Shown: piece by piece, positions 11,341-22,414 of the stretch
How the letters are laid out: each line of letters opens with the position of its first letter
Position numbering within the stretch: position 1 is the stretch's first letter
Origin: Litsea cubeba
Lineage: Eukaryota; Streptophyta; Magnoliopsida; Laurales; Lauraceae
NCBI GenBank assembly: GCA_012931725.1
Contig: CM022953.1
Coordinates: forward strand, 58,536,574-58,600,573
DNA: 64,000 nucleotides
Direction of reading: 5' to 3'
Notes under the pieces: generated by a model
The model's input: the letters and a program-made list of their open reading frames with translations, nothing else
What the model was told of the DNA's origin: nothing
Databases searched by the model: none
Position numbers and translations under genes: made by a program

Positions 11341-11878
11341 TTTGTTTTTTGTTTAAAATTTTTTTTTTTTGAAAAGAGAAAGAGTGGAAATAAATTCAAA
11401 GAATTAGAAATTTCCAAACAATAAATCTCATCTCATTTTTTTTAGATGCGGAATTCAACATAGGCCACCAATTATAAAGTAGCCAAGGAATCGAGAAAAG
11501 AAATATAAGCATAGAGCAAAATATATGATATGCAAATATTTCATTTCTAGCATCGTGTTCTCAAATAAACGGGTCCCACCGGGTGGAGCCAGCTTGATGG
11601 ACCGCGCCCCGAATGCCCGAGTTCCTACCGAGGTCGGCGGACGTGGGAGTCCGTTTGGTTCCGACCCTTTCGTAACCGGGGGGCCGGGGGCGTGCATCAA
11701 CATTTCTTTTTTTGTGGGTGTGCCAGATTTTCTATTTTTTACTTGGAATTGCAAGTGGTGATCCGGAGATCAACCTTCGCAAGTAAAAAGGAAATCAACT
11801 TCTTTCAAGTTTTCCATTGCACATATATTTAAGAAAAGAGACATTTTCTTGATTTGCCGTGAAAAGGCGATTTTTTTT

Positions 11879-11935
11879 TGGCATTTATAGCCGATTTTTG
11901 GCGTTTATAGCCGATTTTGGCGTTTATAGCCGATT
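11879..11935 (-). repeat. Three copies of a ~19 bp motif (GGCRTTTATAGCCGATTTT)
   Basis: The motif is repeated head to tail three times here, and one more copy (GGCATTTATAGCCG) lies at positions 2-15 of the window. It falls near the inner end of the 5' LTR. The copy at the left edge might mark related sequence in the 3' region of the same element. Confidence 0.7.
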
Positions 11936-12434
11936 TCCAATCCTTATCAATAATGAAAGACAAGAGTTGTGATTTTTTGTCTCTTTTTAAAAAATACAAA
12001 CTACAATGAAAAGCAAGAAAAGGAGGATCTAACTTCTCAGGAGATTGTGGGGGACCCGTTTAGATTGACGGTCGCAAGCCATATGTGGGCTTCGCCATCA
12101 TCCATGCAGATGAGAACAGAGGATGCTATTGATTCGCTTGGCTTGGCTATAACCTCAGGTTTTTAGAAGACAAAGACCAAAAGGAGGTCCTATATCCAAT
12201 AAAAAGCCGAGTAGACGGGCTGAAAAGCCACATCTAAGCCATTGGAGGCAGGAGGAGAAGGCAAGGACCTTGGGGGGGGTACCCCCCAAGGGACTTTTGT
12301 CACCTTGTTGCGGTGGCCGGTGTAGAACTTCCGCAGAGTCTTCTCTTTTTTTCCTTTCTCTGGATTTCTGTCTGTGTGTTTGTGCTTTTTTTCTCTGATG
12401 TTTCTGCTTTTTTCTTCTTCTTGGAGAGCTCTCC

Positions 12435-12442
12435 TATTTATA
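12435..12442 (-). promoter_or_regulatory. TATA box of the Tat LTR
   Basis: TATAAATA on the minus strand within CCTATAAATAGGAG. It lies about 1.7 kb from the LTR start, and transcription would begin about 30 bases further down (near 12,400). Confidence 0.6.
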
Positions 12443-13084
12443 GGCTTTTAGGTAGCCATTTAGGAGGGTTTATGAGCCTTGATTGTCATAAAGCTGCATA
12501 ATGGGAGGAGTTACAAAATTGAATTGTTTATTTTGTAACTCCTTTTTCTTGGCTTCTGATTGGCCGGAGGAGATTGAGGGCATTTAATCGCCTTTAATCG
12601 CCATGATGGGAGGAGTTTCATGGGTTAAATGCCATGAATCTCTTGACTTGTAACTCCCGAATGCTTGCTTCTGATTGGGCCGTCCAAAGAAATGGATTAA
12701 TGACTGTAATAAAGCTAGTCAATTAATCGCATTAAGTGGTCGCCGAGCAGCTGAAGAGTCGCGGGCCGTGCCACGTCTTTTGGGATTCTTCTGTCGATGA
12801 TCATCGATGGATCTTCATGTAGATCGACATCAGATGATCATGTAATTTCAGGTGTTTGTTGCCAACAGCGGGTCGGTGCCATCTGTCCTGTCGATTTCTC
12901 GATCGGTCGGGTAGAAAGCACACTTTTTTTTGGTTGACCGGGTGGCGAACTCTTGATGATTGACCCGTGTTTTGGACGGATGTCAGAGGACTTGGTGTCT
13001 CAAAAGCATGAATTTTGGAAAGTACCAGAGGCTGGGCTCTTCGAATCGCGAAAAAACGGCGAAAACCGGGGTTTCCGGGGCCTT

Positions 13085-13165
13085 CCCGGCGACCCCGGGT
13101 TCCAAGGTCGCCGGCGACCCTGGCCCAGGGTCGCAGGGGCCTGCGACCCTGGGGGGGTTTTCCCC
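13085..13165 (-). repeat. GC-rich palindromic cluster in Tat LTR U3
   Basis: Contains GCGACCCTGGCCCAGGGTCGC-type inverted copies (two arms of about 10 bases around one centre), plus further direct and inverted copies of GCGACCC and CAGGGTCGC. It is far more GC-rich than the surrounding LTR and lies about 1.0 kb inside it, upstream of the TATA box. Confidence 0.75.
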
Positions 13166-13339
13166 CTTTCGTGTCCCGTTTTGTGTCCGTTTTTGCTGTT
13201 TTTTTTATTCTTTTTTCTTCTGTACTTTTCCTTAACATTTTGACCATTTATTGGCCTAATTTCTTTGTAGGAAACCTGATGAGAATCCTTGCATTTTATT
13301 TTGCAAAGCTTCCAATTTCCTGAGAAAGCCGAAGACTTT

Positions 13340-14010
13340 GTCACGCAGAGCTGCCGATTTTCCGTCAGAAGCTGAAACTGGGTCAAACGATGTCGGAATG
13401 ACCTGAAATTTGGTGTGAAGCCTCCTGAGCAATAAATAAGACCAACCATAGGCTTTTTTTTGAGTTTTGAAGCCGTTTGGGGTCCTATCACCTGTAGACT
13501 TGCTTTTTGTCGCGATGAAGATATCGCGGTTTGATGTGCGGTCAATCGATGTCCGATTGACTTGAAATTTGACAGGGAACCTATTGGAGTCATTTTAAGA
13601 TGATCCATAGGCTCTGTCTTGGAAACCATGGTCCCGGAGAGCTTTGCCGCCGAGAGGCCTGATTTGGCTTCCGAGCGTCAAACTATGGTCAGATGTTGTG
13701 GAAATGACCTGAAATTTGACGTGTAGCCCTTTATAAGACGTGTGCTCTATCTGATGAGTAATGGCCTCGGTGGTTCTCGCCGCCGAGAGGCTTGATTTAG
13801 CTGTTCGAGGGTTGATGTAGGGTCAAACGTTGTCGGTTTGACTCGGAACTTGACGTGGAGCCTTTTGGAAGTATTTTGAGACTATCCATCGGCCCTGATC
13901 GAAGATTTGGTGTCTCCGATGCTTTTGTCGTCGAGAGCTCCTTTTCGGCTGTCTGAGAAGCGAAGTTAGGCCAAATGATTTTGAAATGGCCCGAAACTTC
14001 TTGTGTACTC
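13340..14010 (-). repeat. Five diverged ~150 bp tandem copies in Tat LTR U3
   Basis: A core of the form GGTCAAACGATGTCGG, TGACCTGAAATTTGACG, then AGCC recurs at about 13378, 13540, 13688, 13818 and 13968 (plus-strand reading). Intervals are 130-162 bases. The copies are clearly diverged, so the array is old or built from a duplicated promoter segment. Confidence 0.8.
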
Positions 14011-14161
14011 CTCTTTTGGCTGTCTGGAAGAATCTTGCAGTTTTTGTCTGATTCTGACAAGATTTGATTTTTGGAAGCAGCATTGCCTATTTATGGCAGG
14101 TTGCGACTTCATGTAGCTCTTTGGATCTTGAAGAGGCAAAGTGACATTTTTGGTGTCAACA

Positions 14162-14663
14162 GAATGATTATATGAATACAAGGATTGAAGCTAGGCATAA
14201 AGCAAGAATAATAATAATGAGAAACAATAATCAGAATCCCAGTAATCATCTAACAATAACCACTATCTATGCAATGCAATACAAGAACAAGAGGGAGACT
14301 CTGAGAATCTCCAAGCCACCTCCCGGGGGGGTACCAGTAACAATCCAAACAAGACTACTGATACCAAAGTCCGGCTCCAGTAGGATCCAAGCCCCCTGTC
14401 CTGAGAACAGCAGTACGGTCCAAGCCCGCTCTCAGCTATTCAACGCCATGGACGCTGTCCAACGCCGACTGCTCACCCCGACAACCGAGTCACCGGTTCG
14501 TCATTAAAACCCCAAACTACAGATGGCCATGTTATGCGACAATAATAAAGTGGTTCTGATACGAGGACAACAAGACAAGCAAGTCTGGCTAGTTATGTAC
14601 AAGACAATATCCAAGGGATTATCTCATTCAAGACAATACAAGACAAACAAACCACGTGATAAT
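14162..14663 (-). mobile_element. Distal piece of TGTAAGG-family LTR, minus strand
   Basis: Non-coding sequence lying between the Tat LTR start and the Tekay element start. I interpret it as the continuation of the minus-strand LTR that begins at 31036, because the Tekay element sits between the two pieces. It holds GC-rich blocks (for example around 14320-14340) like those near the ends of other Tekay-type LTRs here. The rest of this LTR would lie left of the Tat element, outside the window. Confidence 0.5.
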
Positions 14664-15165
14664 TGTCAGACCCCGACCCAGGTTCAGTATATTTGATTTT
14701 ATTTTAATCGTGATTAGTTGATAAGTGGGGTTAGTGGATGATTAGCTTAATTTTTAAGCTAGATTAGGATGTTTGAATAGCTTTGGGAAGTTTCGAGAAT
14801 CGTTGATTTAGGCTTGACGCGGGCCGGGGTGCCCGTGTATTGTGTGTGAAACGTGGGGGTTTAACCTCGATTTTTATAAAATCCCAGCTTTTATTTATTT
14901 TGACTCATTTCACTTAGATTATCAACTTGCATATTTTGAGCATTTTGATTTAACGATCCGAAATTGCGTTTTTCGAGAAAAAGGGCAAAATTGACCTTTC
15001 ACACAAAATCTGTACTCAAATTTCATAAATTTCAGAAATTCACAAAAATATACTTTTTGGACAGTAGAAATTTCGTTGATCGTTTTTATCTTCTTCGTCG
15101 TTTTCATTCGAGACCCGCAAATACCATTTTCAACCCTATGAAGATTGGGACCCACAAACCCATCT

Positions 15166-15174
15166 TATAAAAAG
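15166..15174 (+). promoter_or_regulatory. TATA box in Tekay 5' LTR
   Basis: TATAAAAAG at offset about 500 from the LTR start. The same box is at 26353-26361 in the 3' LTR, and a TATATATAG is at the same offset (18602-18610) in the nested sister LTR. Confidence 0.65.
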
Positions 15175-16054
15175 AAGAGTTCTCTTCTCCTTTCATTCTA
15201 TCTTTTTCCTGCAACTCTTTGAGCCAAGGATTTTTCCTCTCCCAGCAACTTTCTCTCTCTTATTGTGTGCTTCCCTCTTGAGTGCTAAAGGAAGCCATGA
15301 TCTCCAAATCATCTTCCTCCCTCTCCAAGCTTTGCAAAGATATACTTTTCAAAGGATTTAAGCTAGGGCAAAGCTCTCTTTCAAGCTTCTCTTCATTGTT
15401 TGAGCTCTTCAAGGTTAGCAATGGTTTTCCAATCTTGAAATCTTTGTTTTTCCTCATCGTTTAGAGTGTTTTCATCACACATGCAAGAGTTTTCCCTTGA
15501 GATTTACAAATGATTGATTTTAGGGTTCTTATTGGGAAACTTTTGGGGGTTTTTGTAGATTTGGAGCTTTAGGCCCTAGAGAGTTGTTTGAAGAGTGTTT
15601 TATCTCTCCTTTGATTTGAGGCAAGTGGATACTACAATTAATATGATAATTCTATTTAATAAGTTTCACTTCATGGCATTTTCTTTCTATGTTCTAATCT
15701 CTTTATGATTCATAGATTTACCTTGGAGAAATGGGGTAATGTTTATGTTTGATTTCACTTGTGTTATTGTTTTGCAATAAATTAGAAATTTGTTTTCAAT
15801 TTGGTCATCTTGGAAATCAGCATTCTTTATGTCAAAGTCTTTGTGTTCAAAGAATGGAGAAGACCTTTGATTAATAGTGTTTTGTATGGTAGATTGGAGT
15901 GATTAATTGAATGATGGATTTTAAGAGTTGAGGAGGTCAAGAAAGGGCCCAAATAATTATGAAAATGTGTATGAAAGAAGGGGAAATAAAAAGAAATTGA
16001 AAGGGGTTGAAAAGGGGAAAGAACCCCAGCTGAGCCGGACTGGACAGAGCCCAG

Positions 16055-16195
16055 TCCGCTCGAGCGACCCAGTGAGCCGCTCGAGCGGACCAGGTTCTGC
16101 CTGGTCCGAGCGAACCAAAGTCTAGTTCGCTCGAGCGACCTAGCTTCTGGATGGGCTTCGCTCGAGCGGACCTTGGGTCGCTCGAGCGAGCCCAG
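16055..16195 (+). repeat. Cluster of CGCTCGAGCG palindromes, 5' LTR
   Basis: Five exact CGCTCGAGCG palindromes and one degenerate copy (GGTCCGAGCGAACC) lie in about 140 bases, each set in a wider dyad such as GTCCGCTCGAGCGACC. The surrounding LTR is AT-rich and low in CpG. Confidence 0.9.
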
Positions 16196-17847
16196 TCCAA
16201 AGGGGGCCTGTTTCAAGGCTTGTTTGGGCCCATTTCAGAACTGTTTTGGGCCTGGTTTGTGGTCTGTTTTGGGCTTGGTCTAAGGCCAAATTTTGGGCCT
16301 GTTTCAAAGAGGTTTTAAATAAGTTTTAAGGGGAATTATTGGACTATTTTTCAAGTTCACTTCAAGCCCATATTCAAGTCTAATTCAGCCCAATCCCTTT
16401 TCTACATTTGATGCCCATTCAGCTCTTTTGAAATCATAGAGCCATTATGTGAATTAGTTTGAATTATTAATAAAATCAATTGGGGAATCTTTCAAGTCTC
16501 AATGTACACTTCATCCCTTTCGATTGTCAAGGATCTTCAGTGGCACCAAATTCCTATTAATTAATGACAATGGGGGTTAAAATGTGCATCAAGACGACCC
16601 GCGATAGATTGTCGAATCATCACTCACTAAATTCATTCCATGTTAGAAAGTTTTTTTCAGAGTCCATTTATAAATCAATTTGAATGCCTTGGGGTGGTTT
16701 ACCACAATTATGAACATTGATAAGACTACTCATCTTATTTTGCTCGGATTTGTCAGTGTGTTGGATATGTATTTGTTCGGAGTAGTTTTCTTATCGATTT
16801 TGGAAATGTATCTTTATGAATGGACTTGTATTATTTCGAAGTTCCGAATTTTTACTCTAATAGCACCACTAAGCTTAGGTTACCTTGTCGGGCTGATCAC
16901 CCGGCTTGAAATCTTTAAGTTATATGCCAGCTACAGCTTGGATTCTGTCTGTATCGACCATGGCAACGGTTTTGTATCCGGTCCCACGCGTAGTGGCTAT
17001 GGTTCTATTTGATAACGACCTTGTTCGTTCCGGTCAACGATTAGTGGCTACGGTTTCTGTCTGCTCTTGTTAGTTTGGTAACAGGAGAATATAGCTATAC
17101 GTGGTTCGCCAATGTTTTATCCGTTTGATGTTTTATTTTATGGTTCTTGTTTATTTCAACTTATTATAGTCTTGGATTCGTTAATATTTAAGACGTCAAT
17201 CTTTTATCTTGTCATTTCTGTTAGTTAGGATTTTAATCGTAGTTCCCATTTATTCAATGTTTTACTCTTTATACCATCTTATTATATGTTATATTTGCTT
17301 GCCAGACCGTCGTGTCTGACTCTTTTTGTTTGGTGCCAGATGTTGAGCCCCTTGCCCTTGAGGCGCACTTTGAGGCGGACTCAGTAGTTCTTGTGGAACG
17401 CGAGTGGCAGCCTGATGATGTCCCTTAGACGTCGGGTTGACTTCAGAGCTTCGATCACATTTTGGGATAGATTCTAAATTTTTGGGAACTTGATTATAGC
17501 CATTGTGGGCTTATTTTTGGGAAATTGTAATTATTGACTAATTTACTTTTGTATTAAACTTGAAGTAACTTCGGGGCCTATCTATGGAATGTTTCTCATT
17601 TGATACTAGTCTTGAGCGTTCTCATCATATACATATGTTATGGACTTTTATGGTTGCTACAATGCTTCCGCGTAAATTATTCGTGTGAATGTGATTATTA
17701 TTTCATTGATGGATCGAATTACGAGGATCCTTACCGCGGAAACCTGTGGGAAACAAGTGCGTGCGGGCGGAATTTTCGGCCCGTCGCGCCACGATCCTGA
17801 ATTAAGGTCTTGTTTAACGGGTCCTCGGTCCGAGGGCGTGACAGGCT

Positions 17848-17859
17848 TGGTATCAGAGC
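17848..17859 (+). other. Primer-binding site for initiator tRNA-Met
   Basis: TGGTATCAGAGC, complementary to the 3' end of plant initiator methionine tRNA, four bases after the LTR end at 17843. Confidence 0.9.
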
Positions 17860-18006
17860 GAGAAATATTTGAGACAATTAGAATTGGATTAGAAACATAA
17901 GGACGTGGCAAGGATTCGCTAGAATTACCATTAGTTAGCGTCGATTGGGTTTGGGAACGCCTTATTTATTAAATTTTATTGTACTAACAAGTTGTTTCGC
18001 ACCAGT

Positions 18007-18098
18007 ATGGCTCCACGCAGACCTCCAGCAATGCTAATGCATCAGGCAGTATTAATGACAGTGGGGTTGAGAATCAGATGACCGGCCACTTTCAGCAG
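18007..18098 (+). pseudogene. Tekay gag, N-terminal piece before the solo LTR
   Basis: The ATG at 18007 opens MAPRRPPA, a plausible gag N-terminus, but a small indel then moves the frame. In the shifted frame the sequence reads on to the target site (ending TGHFQQ) and continues on the far side of the solo LTR at 21256. The piece is therefore the start of gag, already frameshifted, and interrupted by the insertion. Confidence 0.65.
18094..18098 (+). repeat. Left target-site duplication AGCAG of the solo LTR
   Basis: AGCAG immediately before the TGTAAGACC start of the nested LTR; the identical five bases follow its end at 21251-21255. Confidence 0.9.
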
Positions 18099-18601
18099 TG
18101 TAAGACCCCGACCCGAGAGGCCTCGTTTAGAGTTGATTAAGTTGTGTTTTAGTTTAAGTGTGTTTAGTGGTTTTGGATTAGTTGGGGACTAGAATAGCTT
18201 TTATGATAGCTTTGGGGAATTTGGAGAGCCTTTTTATTTGTGGGACCCTTTGGGGGTTCTTGTTAGGAATTGTGTGAGATTTGGGGTTACCGATGATTTC
18301 CAAGAATCGTGTTTTTAACCCCATTGGACTTATCTTATTAATCCCTACAACTTTCATGTTAACATCGTTTTCATTCAAGGACCTTAAACCCGATTTTTCA
18401 CTAATTGAGGGCAAAATGGTCTTTTTACCCAAAATCTGGACACCGATTTCAATGTCACCAAAATGTACAAAATGTATACTTTTTGGAAACTAGAAATTTT
18501 GCCGAGCAACTTTGTCTTCTTCGTCGAATTCGTTTGAAGCCCCGAAGACCATGTTTTGAGCCCGAGAAGTTCTTTAAGTTGTGGGCCCCATCCTCACTTA
18601 C

Positions 18602-18610
18602 TATATATAG
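18602..18610 (+). promoter_or_regulatory. TATA box in the solo LTR
   Basis: TATATATAG at offset 503 from the LTR start, the same position as the TATA box in the enclosing element's LTR. Confidence 0.6.
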
Positions 18611-19322
18611 AAAGCTTCTTCTTCTTTTTCCCATTTCTGGCAAAAAAAAAAATCCTAGAGGAGAAGAGAAATTCCAACCCTAAGGGTTTTCCCTTACCTT
18701 TTCTTGCTTCTTCATCTTCAATCCCCCACTAAACTAGTGCTAATGGAAAATTAGTTGCTATAATCTTCTTCCTCATCTCAAGGCCTTCATCTTGACACCA
18801 TTTTTGAAGAAAACCGCCCACTCCAAGACTTCCTTTGGACAACACCTTGCTTTTTGAAGAACTTCTTTGTAAGTGATTTTCCTAAAAGTGTTATAATCTT
18901 GTTTGTTTAGCCCTAGGGTAACTCCATTTCAATTATTGGAAGATTCCGTCTTGTTTTACTTGGATTTTTGTTGATCTAGGGTTTGGATTGGGGGTTTTGT
19001 GTATAGGTGGTTGATTGGGGGTCTAAGAGGTGATTAGAGCTCAATTGATTTGCAATTGGACCCAAGGCAAGTGGATTGAAATGATTCTCATGTCTTTTAT
19101 CATGTTTTCTGCAAAGATCTTGATTTGTCTTCATTGATGGTTTTATTGATTTATCATGTTTGATGGTTTAGTCTTATTGATTTTGAATGATGAATTGATG
19201 AGATAATGAGGTCAAGGAATAGCCCAATTAATTGTGAAGATATGTATGGAAGAAAGGGAAAGAAAGGAAATGGATTGGAGTTGGACAAGAGAAAGAATTC
19301 AACCAATGGGTGAGATTCGCTA

Positions 19323-19560
19323 CAGGACCGATCGATCGCCCATCAGGTCCGATCGATCGGACTGTAAATAACTGAGAGGGTTCTCAGGACCGATCGATCG
19401 CCCATCAGGTCCGATCGATCGGACTGTAAATAACTGAGAGGGTTCTCAGGACCGATCGATCGCCCACCAGGCCCGATCGATCGGACTGTAAATAACTGGA
19501 AGCAGTTCAGGACCGATCGATCGGCAAGGAGCCCGATCGATCGGACTGAAACGAGATGAA
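19323..19560 (+). repeat. Four 62-bp tandem units, each with two CGATCGATCG palindromes
   Basis: Units start at about 19323, 19385, 19447 and 19508. Each holds GACCGATCGATCG and then CCGATCGATCGGACTG, giving eight palindromes. The first two units are nearly identical; the fourth is shorter and more diverged. The spacer includes ATAACTGAGAG, a string also found beside the copia LTR palindromes near 60,063. Confidence 0.93.
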
Positions 19561-20320
19561 CTGTAAAATAAGAGAAATTGTGGGACTATTTTCCAGATTC
19601 ATTCCACGCCCATACTCAAGTCCAATTCAGCTCTATCCCTTATCTTCTTATTTGAATACATTGAACCTGTAATGACGCATTTAAACCCATGAAAGATTGG
19701 GGTAATTGTGAGGGGTTGTAGTGTGGAGGTATTGTTTGGAGGCCCAATCCTATTAAGGATGGGTAAGGCATTGAAGGAAGTCCGAAGGAAGGAGGAACCT
19801 CACTATGGAGATCCATGAGGTTTTCTAGATTGACCAATGTGTATAAGGACCCGGAATGTCCCTAACTCTTAAAGAGTACCAAAATTTCATCATAACCGAC
19901 ATACGGGACCCTATTCGCACTGATTCAATTCTAGAAACCCATTGTTAGCCTGTAAAGGTATGGAAAACTATTGTATTTGATTTTCAACCAAACTCCTATT
20001 TTGGGATTTCAAACCCACATGATATGACTAGACTGTCTTGAGAGTATTGAAAGTGTATTTAGCCTTTGCTAACCTGTATATGACCGACCAGATACGAATG
20101 TGTATTTTGTGCCTATGAGCACCCCGTTTCTTTAATATGTACACGATTTGATTATCGTATTTGACCTATGAGTCGGCACCACTGAGCTTGGACGACCTAG
20201 TTGGTTTGATCCACCGACTTGGGTTCCTTCCCCTCCTGATAGTCAGCTGCAGTCTGGAATTTGCATAGTTACCCGGTTCGCTACCGTGGTCCTGTATAGT
20301 ATATATATATTATAGTATTT

Positions 20321-20415
20321 TATCGTTGTTCCTCCTCACCTCGTGTGACTGAGGCCAATGATCCTGTTTATCGTTGTTCCTCCTCACCTCGTGTGACTGA
20401 GGCCAATGATCCTGT
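20321..20415 (+). repeat. 48-bp direct duplication in the solo LTR
   Basis: TATCGTTGTTCCTCCTCACC and the following 28 bases occur twice head to tail, at 20321 and 20369. The copies are nearly identical. Confidence 0.85.
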
Positions 20416-21250
20416 AGGGTATGTGCTCTCTTCACGTTAGTGAAGGGAGGATCTAGCTTTGTGTGGTTGCCATCTTGACAGTTTCCAAATCCTTGTTACC
20501 TTACATGATTTATTGCATATGTGCCTCTTTTAAAATGATATATCGTCTTTTATGAAGTTCATTATTTACTCACAAGTTTTCTAAACTTTTGCAAAGTACT
20601 ATCGTTTTATTATTACATATCTTTTCACCCACCTGCCAGACCGTCGTGTCTGATCCATTTATTTTGGTACTCAGGTCCCGAGCTTATTGCCATTGAGGAG
20701 GAGCCGGAGGAGGCGGTCGGTGAACCGCAAGCGAGTGATTGAGTGGCAAGCCGATGATGTCATGTAGACATTCGGCCTTGCCTTGAGAACGATACACTTT
20801 GGGAACTTGATATCTTTGTTTTAGGTTTCATTTGGTTGTACGGTCTTTGTTGACCGTTATTTTGGGGTATTAATCAACTGATATTTTGTAAATATACTTA
20901 ACTTTACTTTTGGGGAAATATGCTTATGATCATTGCTCATCCTGATACCTTATCATTTAACCATAAATTTGTCTTGTTTATGAGATTGAATAGTACTCAT
21001 ATGGTTTGCTACACGCTTCCGCAATCTTGAAAATATGTTTGATATGGTTATATGTGAGATGATGTGTAAAGATAATCCTCACCGCGGAACCCTGTGGGAA
21101 ATCACGTGCACGGATAAATATTCTTTTAATTCCGTGTGCGTTTTAGCCAAAGAGATGCACGTGGCGCGGCATCACCCACCACCCACCGTCACGACTCCCG
21201 GACTCGGATCCTCCCCTTTTCCCCTAGTTTCCCGGTCCGGGGTCGCGACA

Positions 21251-21255
21251 AGCAG
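21251..21255 (+). repeat. Right target-site duplication AGCAG of the solo LTR
   Basis: Perfect match to 18094-18098; gag resumes immediately after it in the frame present before the insertion. Confidence 0.9.
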
Positions 21256-22414
21256 TTCATGCAAATATTGGTTGAACAACAACAGCGAGCCAATGAGAAT
21301 CAAGCAAGATTTCAAGAGCAGATGGCGAAAAAGGATGAGGAATTGACACAGGTGCAGAGACAGTTACTAGAAGTCTTGGGTAGAAGACCAGGACCAATGC
21401 CTAATGTGGGAGCTCAGTTTGTTATTTAGAATAGAGACAGGGATCCTAATGCCTTGTTTGAGAAGTTTAGAAAGAGAGGTCCAAAGGAGTTTACAGGATA
21501 AGAAGACCCATTGGCAGCTAATGACTGGTTGGCTCACACGAAGAATATCTTCGATCTCTTTCAGTGTACAGGCAGGCAGAGAGTCCACCTAGCAGCTTCT
21601 ATGTTTACAGGCCTGGCAGATATTTGGTGGAAGACTTTGAGAGATGGTTACCAGAACATTGATAATGTGATTGCCTGGGATTCCTTCAAGCAACAATTCA
21701 GTGAAAAGTATGTTCCTGCCCACATCAAGAAGCAAAAAGTAGCAGAGTTCCAGTTGCTCAAGCAAGAGGACATGACAGTCCTTGAGTACCTTACAAAGTT
21801 TGAGAAGTTGTCTCGTTATGCACCGGAGCTTATTGACACAGAAGAAAAGAAAATTACAATGTTTATGGATGGACTTAATCCCATCATCTTAAGGGATGCC
21901 TTGGGTGTTATACCGCCCACTACTTTCCAAGAGGCTATCAAAAGAGCTTACAGATTTGAAGATATAAACAACCAAATCATTAAGGATAATCAGAGGAAGA
22001 GACAGCAATACCAAAGGCAGAAATCCTACCAAGGCAAGAGATAGAGGAAGCAGCAGAATACTCAAGCTCAAGGTGGGGTGTGAGCATTGTGGCAAGAACC
22101 ACCCTTCTCAGCATTGCTATAGAGTTACTGGTGCATGCTTTAAGTGTGGTGGCACAGATCACCAAATGAAAGATTGCCCAAATAACAGAAATCAAGGCAA
22201 TAGGGCACCTCAGCAGCCACCCAGACAGGCACCTCAGCAGAACCAGCAGGCAGTTCAAAATCAACCAAGACAATAGCAGAATCAGCAGCTCCATCAACAA
22301 CCGCAAAATCAGAACGTCCGTCCACCGCAACAGAATCGGAATGCGCAGCAAGGAAGGCAAAATCAGAACCAGAATAGACCGCGTCTGCAAGGCCACCTCA
22401 ATCACCTCAACCAA
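21256..22414 (+). pseudogene. Tekay gag: capsid domain and zinc knuckle
   Basis: After the target duplication the frame continues FMQILVEQQQRANENQ, then the retrotransposon gag domain at about 21520-21990 (DWLAHTKNIFDLFQCTG, WWKTLRDGY, FEKLSRYAPELID). A CCHC zinc knuckle follows (ACFKCGGTDHQMKDC, about 22133-22177), with a Gln/Asn/Pro-rich tail. In-frame stops: TAG at 21427, TAA at 21487, TAG at 22042, TGA near 22081, TAG at 22274. There is one frameshift between the capsid part and the zinc knuckle near 22,070. Function would be particle assembly and RNA packaging. This copy is dead. Confidence 0.85.

Larger units (their letters stand above)
1..14161 (-). mobile_element. Tat-lineage Ty3/gypsy element, minus strand, left-truncated by window
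   Basis: Read on the minus strand the order is 5' LTR (14161 down to about 11.6 kb), a long T-rich leader with tandem repeats, an extra ORF, gag, aspartic protease, RT, degenerate RNase H, a second archaeal-type RNase H, integrase, then a repeat-rich 3' untranslated region running off the left edge. A second RNase H between RT-RH and integrase is a known hallmark of the Tat lineage (Tat/Retand/Ogre), and an extra ORF upstream of gag is known from Ogre-like members. The LTR starts TGTTGACACC (complement of 14152-14161). The 3' LTR is not visible, so the left end and TSD cannot be read; the five bases on the right flank are GAATG. Coding capacity is spread over three frames with TAG stops, so this copy cannot make a full polyprotein. 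Confidence 0.85.
11595..14161 (-). mobile_element. 5' LTR of the Tat element (inner edge approximate)
   Basis: Read on the minus strand this starts TGTTGACACC, a common LTR start. It contains a GC-rich palindromic stretch (13085-13165), a five-copy ~150 bp repeat (13340-14010), and a TATA box at 12435-12442. The inner edge is uncertain. One candidate ends at CCATCA (11595-11600), followed by a possible primer-binding site TGGCTCCACCCGGTGGGACC (complement of 11572-11591). Another candidate site, TGGCACACCCAC, is the complement of 11714-11725. The second LTR is outside the window, so the edge cannot be confirmed by alignment. Confidence 0.65.
14664..17843 (+). mobile_element. 5' LTR of the Tekay element
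   Basis: Starts TGTCAGACCCCGACC and ends GGGCGTGACA, just before the primer-binding site. It has a TATA box about 500 bases in, a palindrome cluster about 1.4 kb in, and near its 3' part the motif GCCAGACCGTCGTGTCTGA, followed by CCGCGGAAACCTGTGGGAAA. It aligns throughout with 25853-29011, with scattered substitutions and small indels. Short open frames inside it are not genes. Confidence 0.9.
18099..21250 (+). mobile_element. Solo LTR (3,152 bp) nested in Tekay gag
   Basis: Starts TGTAAGACCCCGACC and ends GGTCGCGACA, flanked by a perfect AGCAG duplication. No primer-binding site, polypurine tract or coding domain is attached, so it is a solo LTR formed by LTR-LTR recombination after insertion. 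Layout parallels the host element's LTR: TATA at offset about 500 (18602-18610), a TCTTCTTCGTCG block before it, a palindrome array about 1.2 kb in, and GCCAGACCGTCGTGTCTGA near 20636. It belongs to a sister Tekay-type family. A 48-bp direct duplication (starting at 20321 and 20369) lies in its later half. Confidence 0.92.

Noticed and set aside
11455..11761. Overlapping open frames on both strands near the inner end of the Tat LTR
   Set aside because: They lie in the LTR/leader border, have no family pattern and are explained by GC-rich content.
15260..15464. Small open frames in the Tekay 5' LTR, repeated almost unchanged at 26447-26651
   Set aside because: They recur only because the LTR recurs. 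There is no protein evidence.
17848..17859. tRNA-Met-like string
   Set aside because: Only the 3' end complement is present, directly after an LTR: a primer-binding site, not a tRNA gene.
19323..19560. Regular 62-bp repeats resembling a CRISPR array
   Set aside because: The whole unit is repeated, with no unique spacers, in a plant LTR. It is a tandem array.
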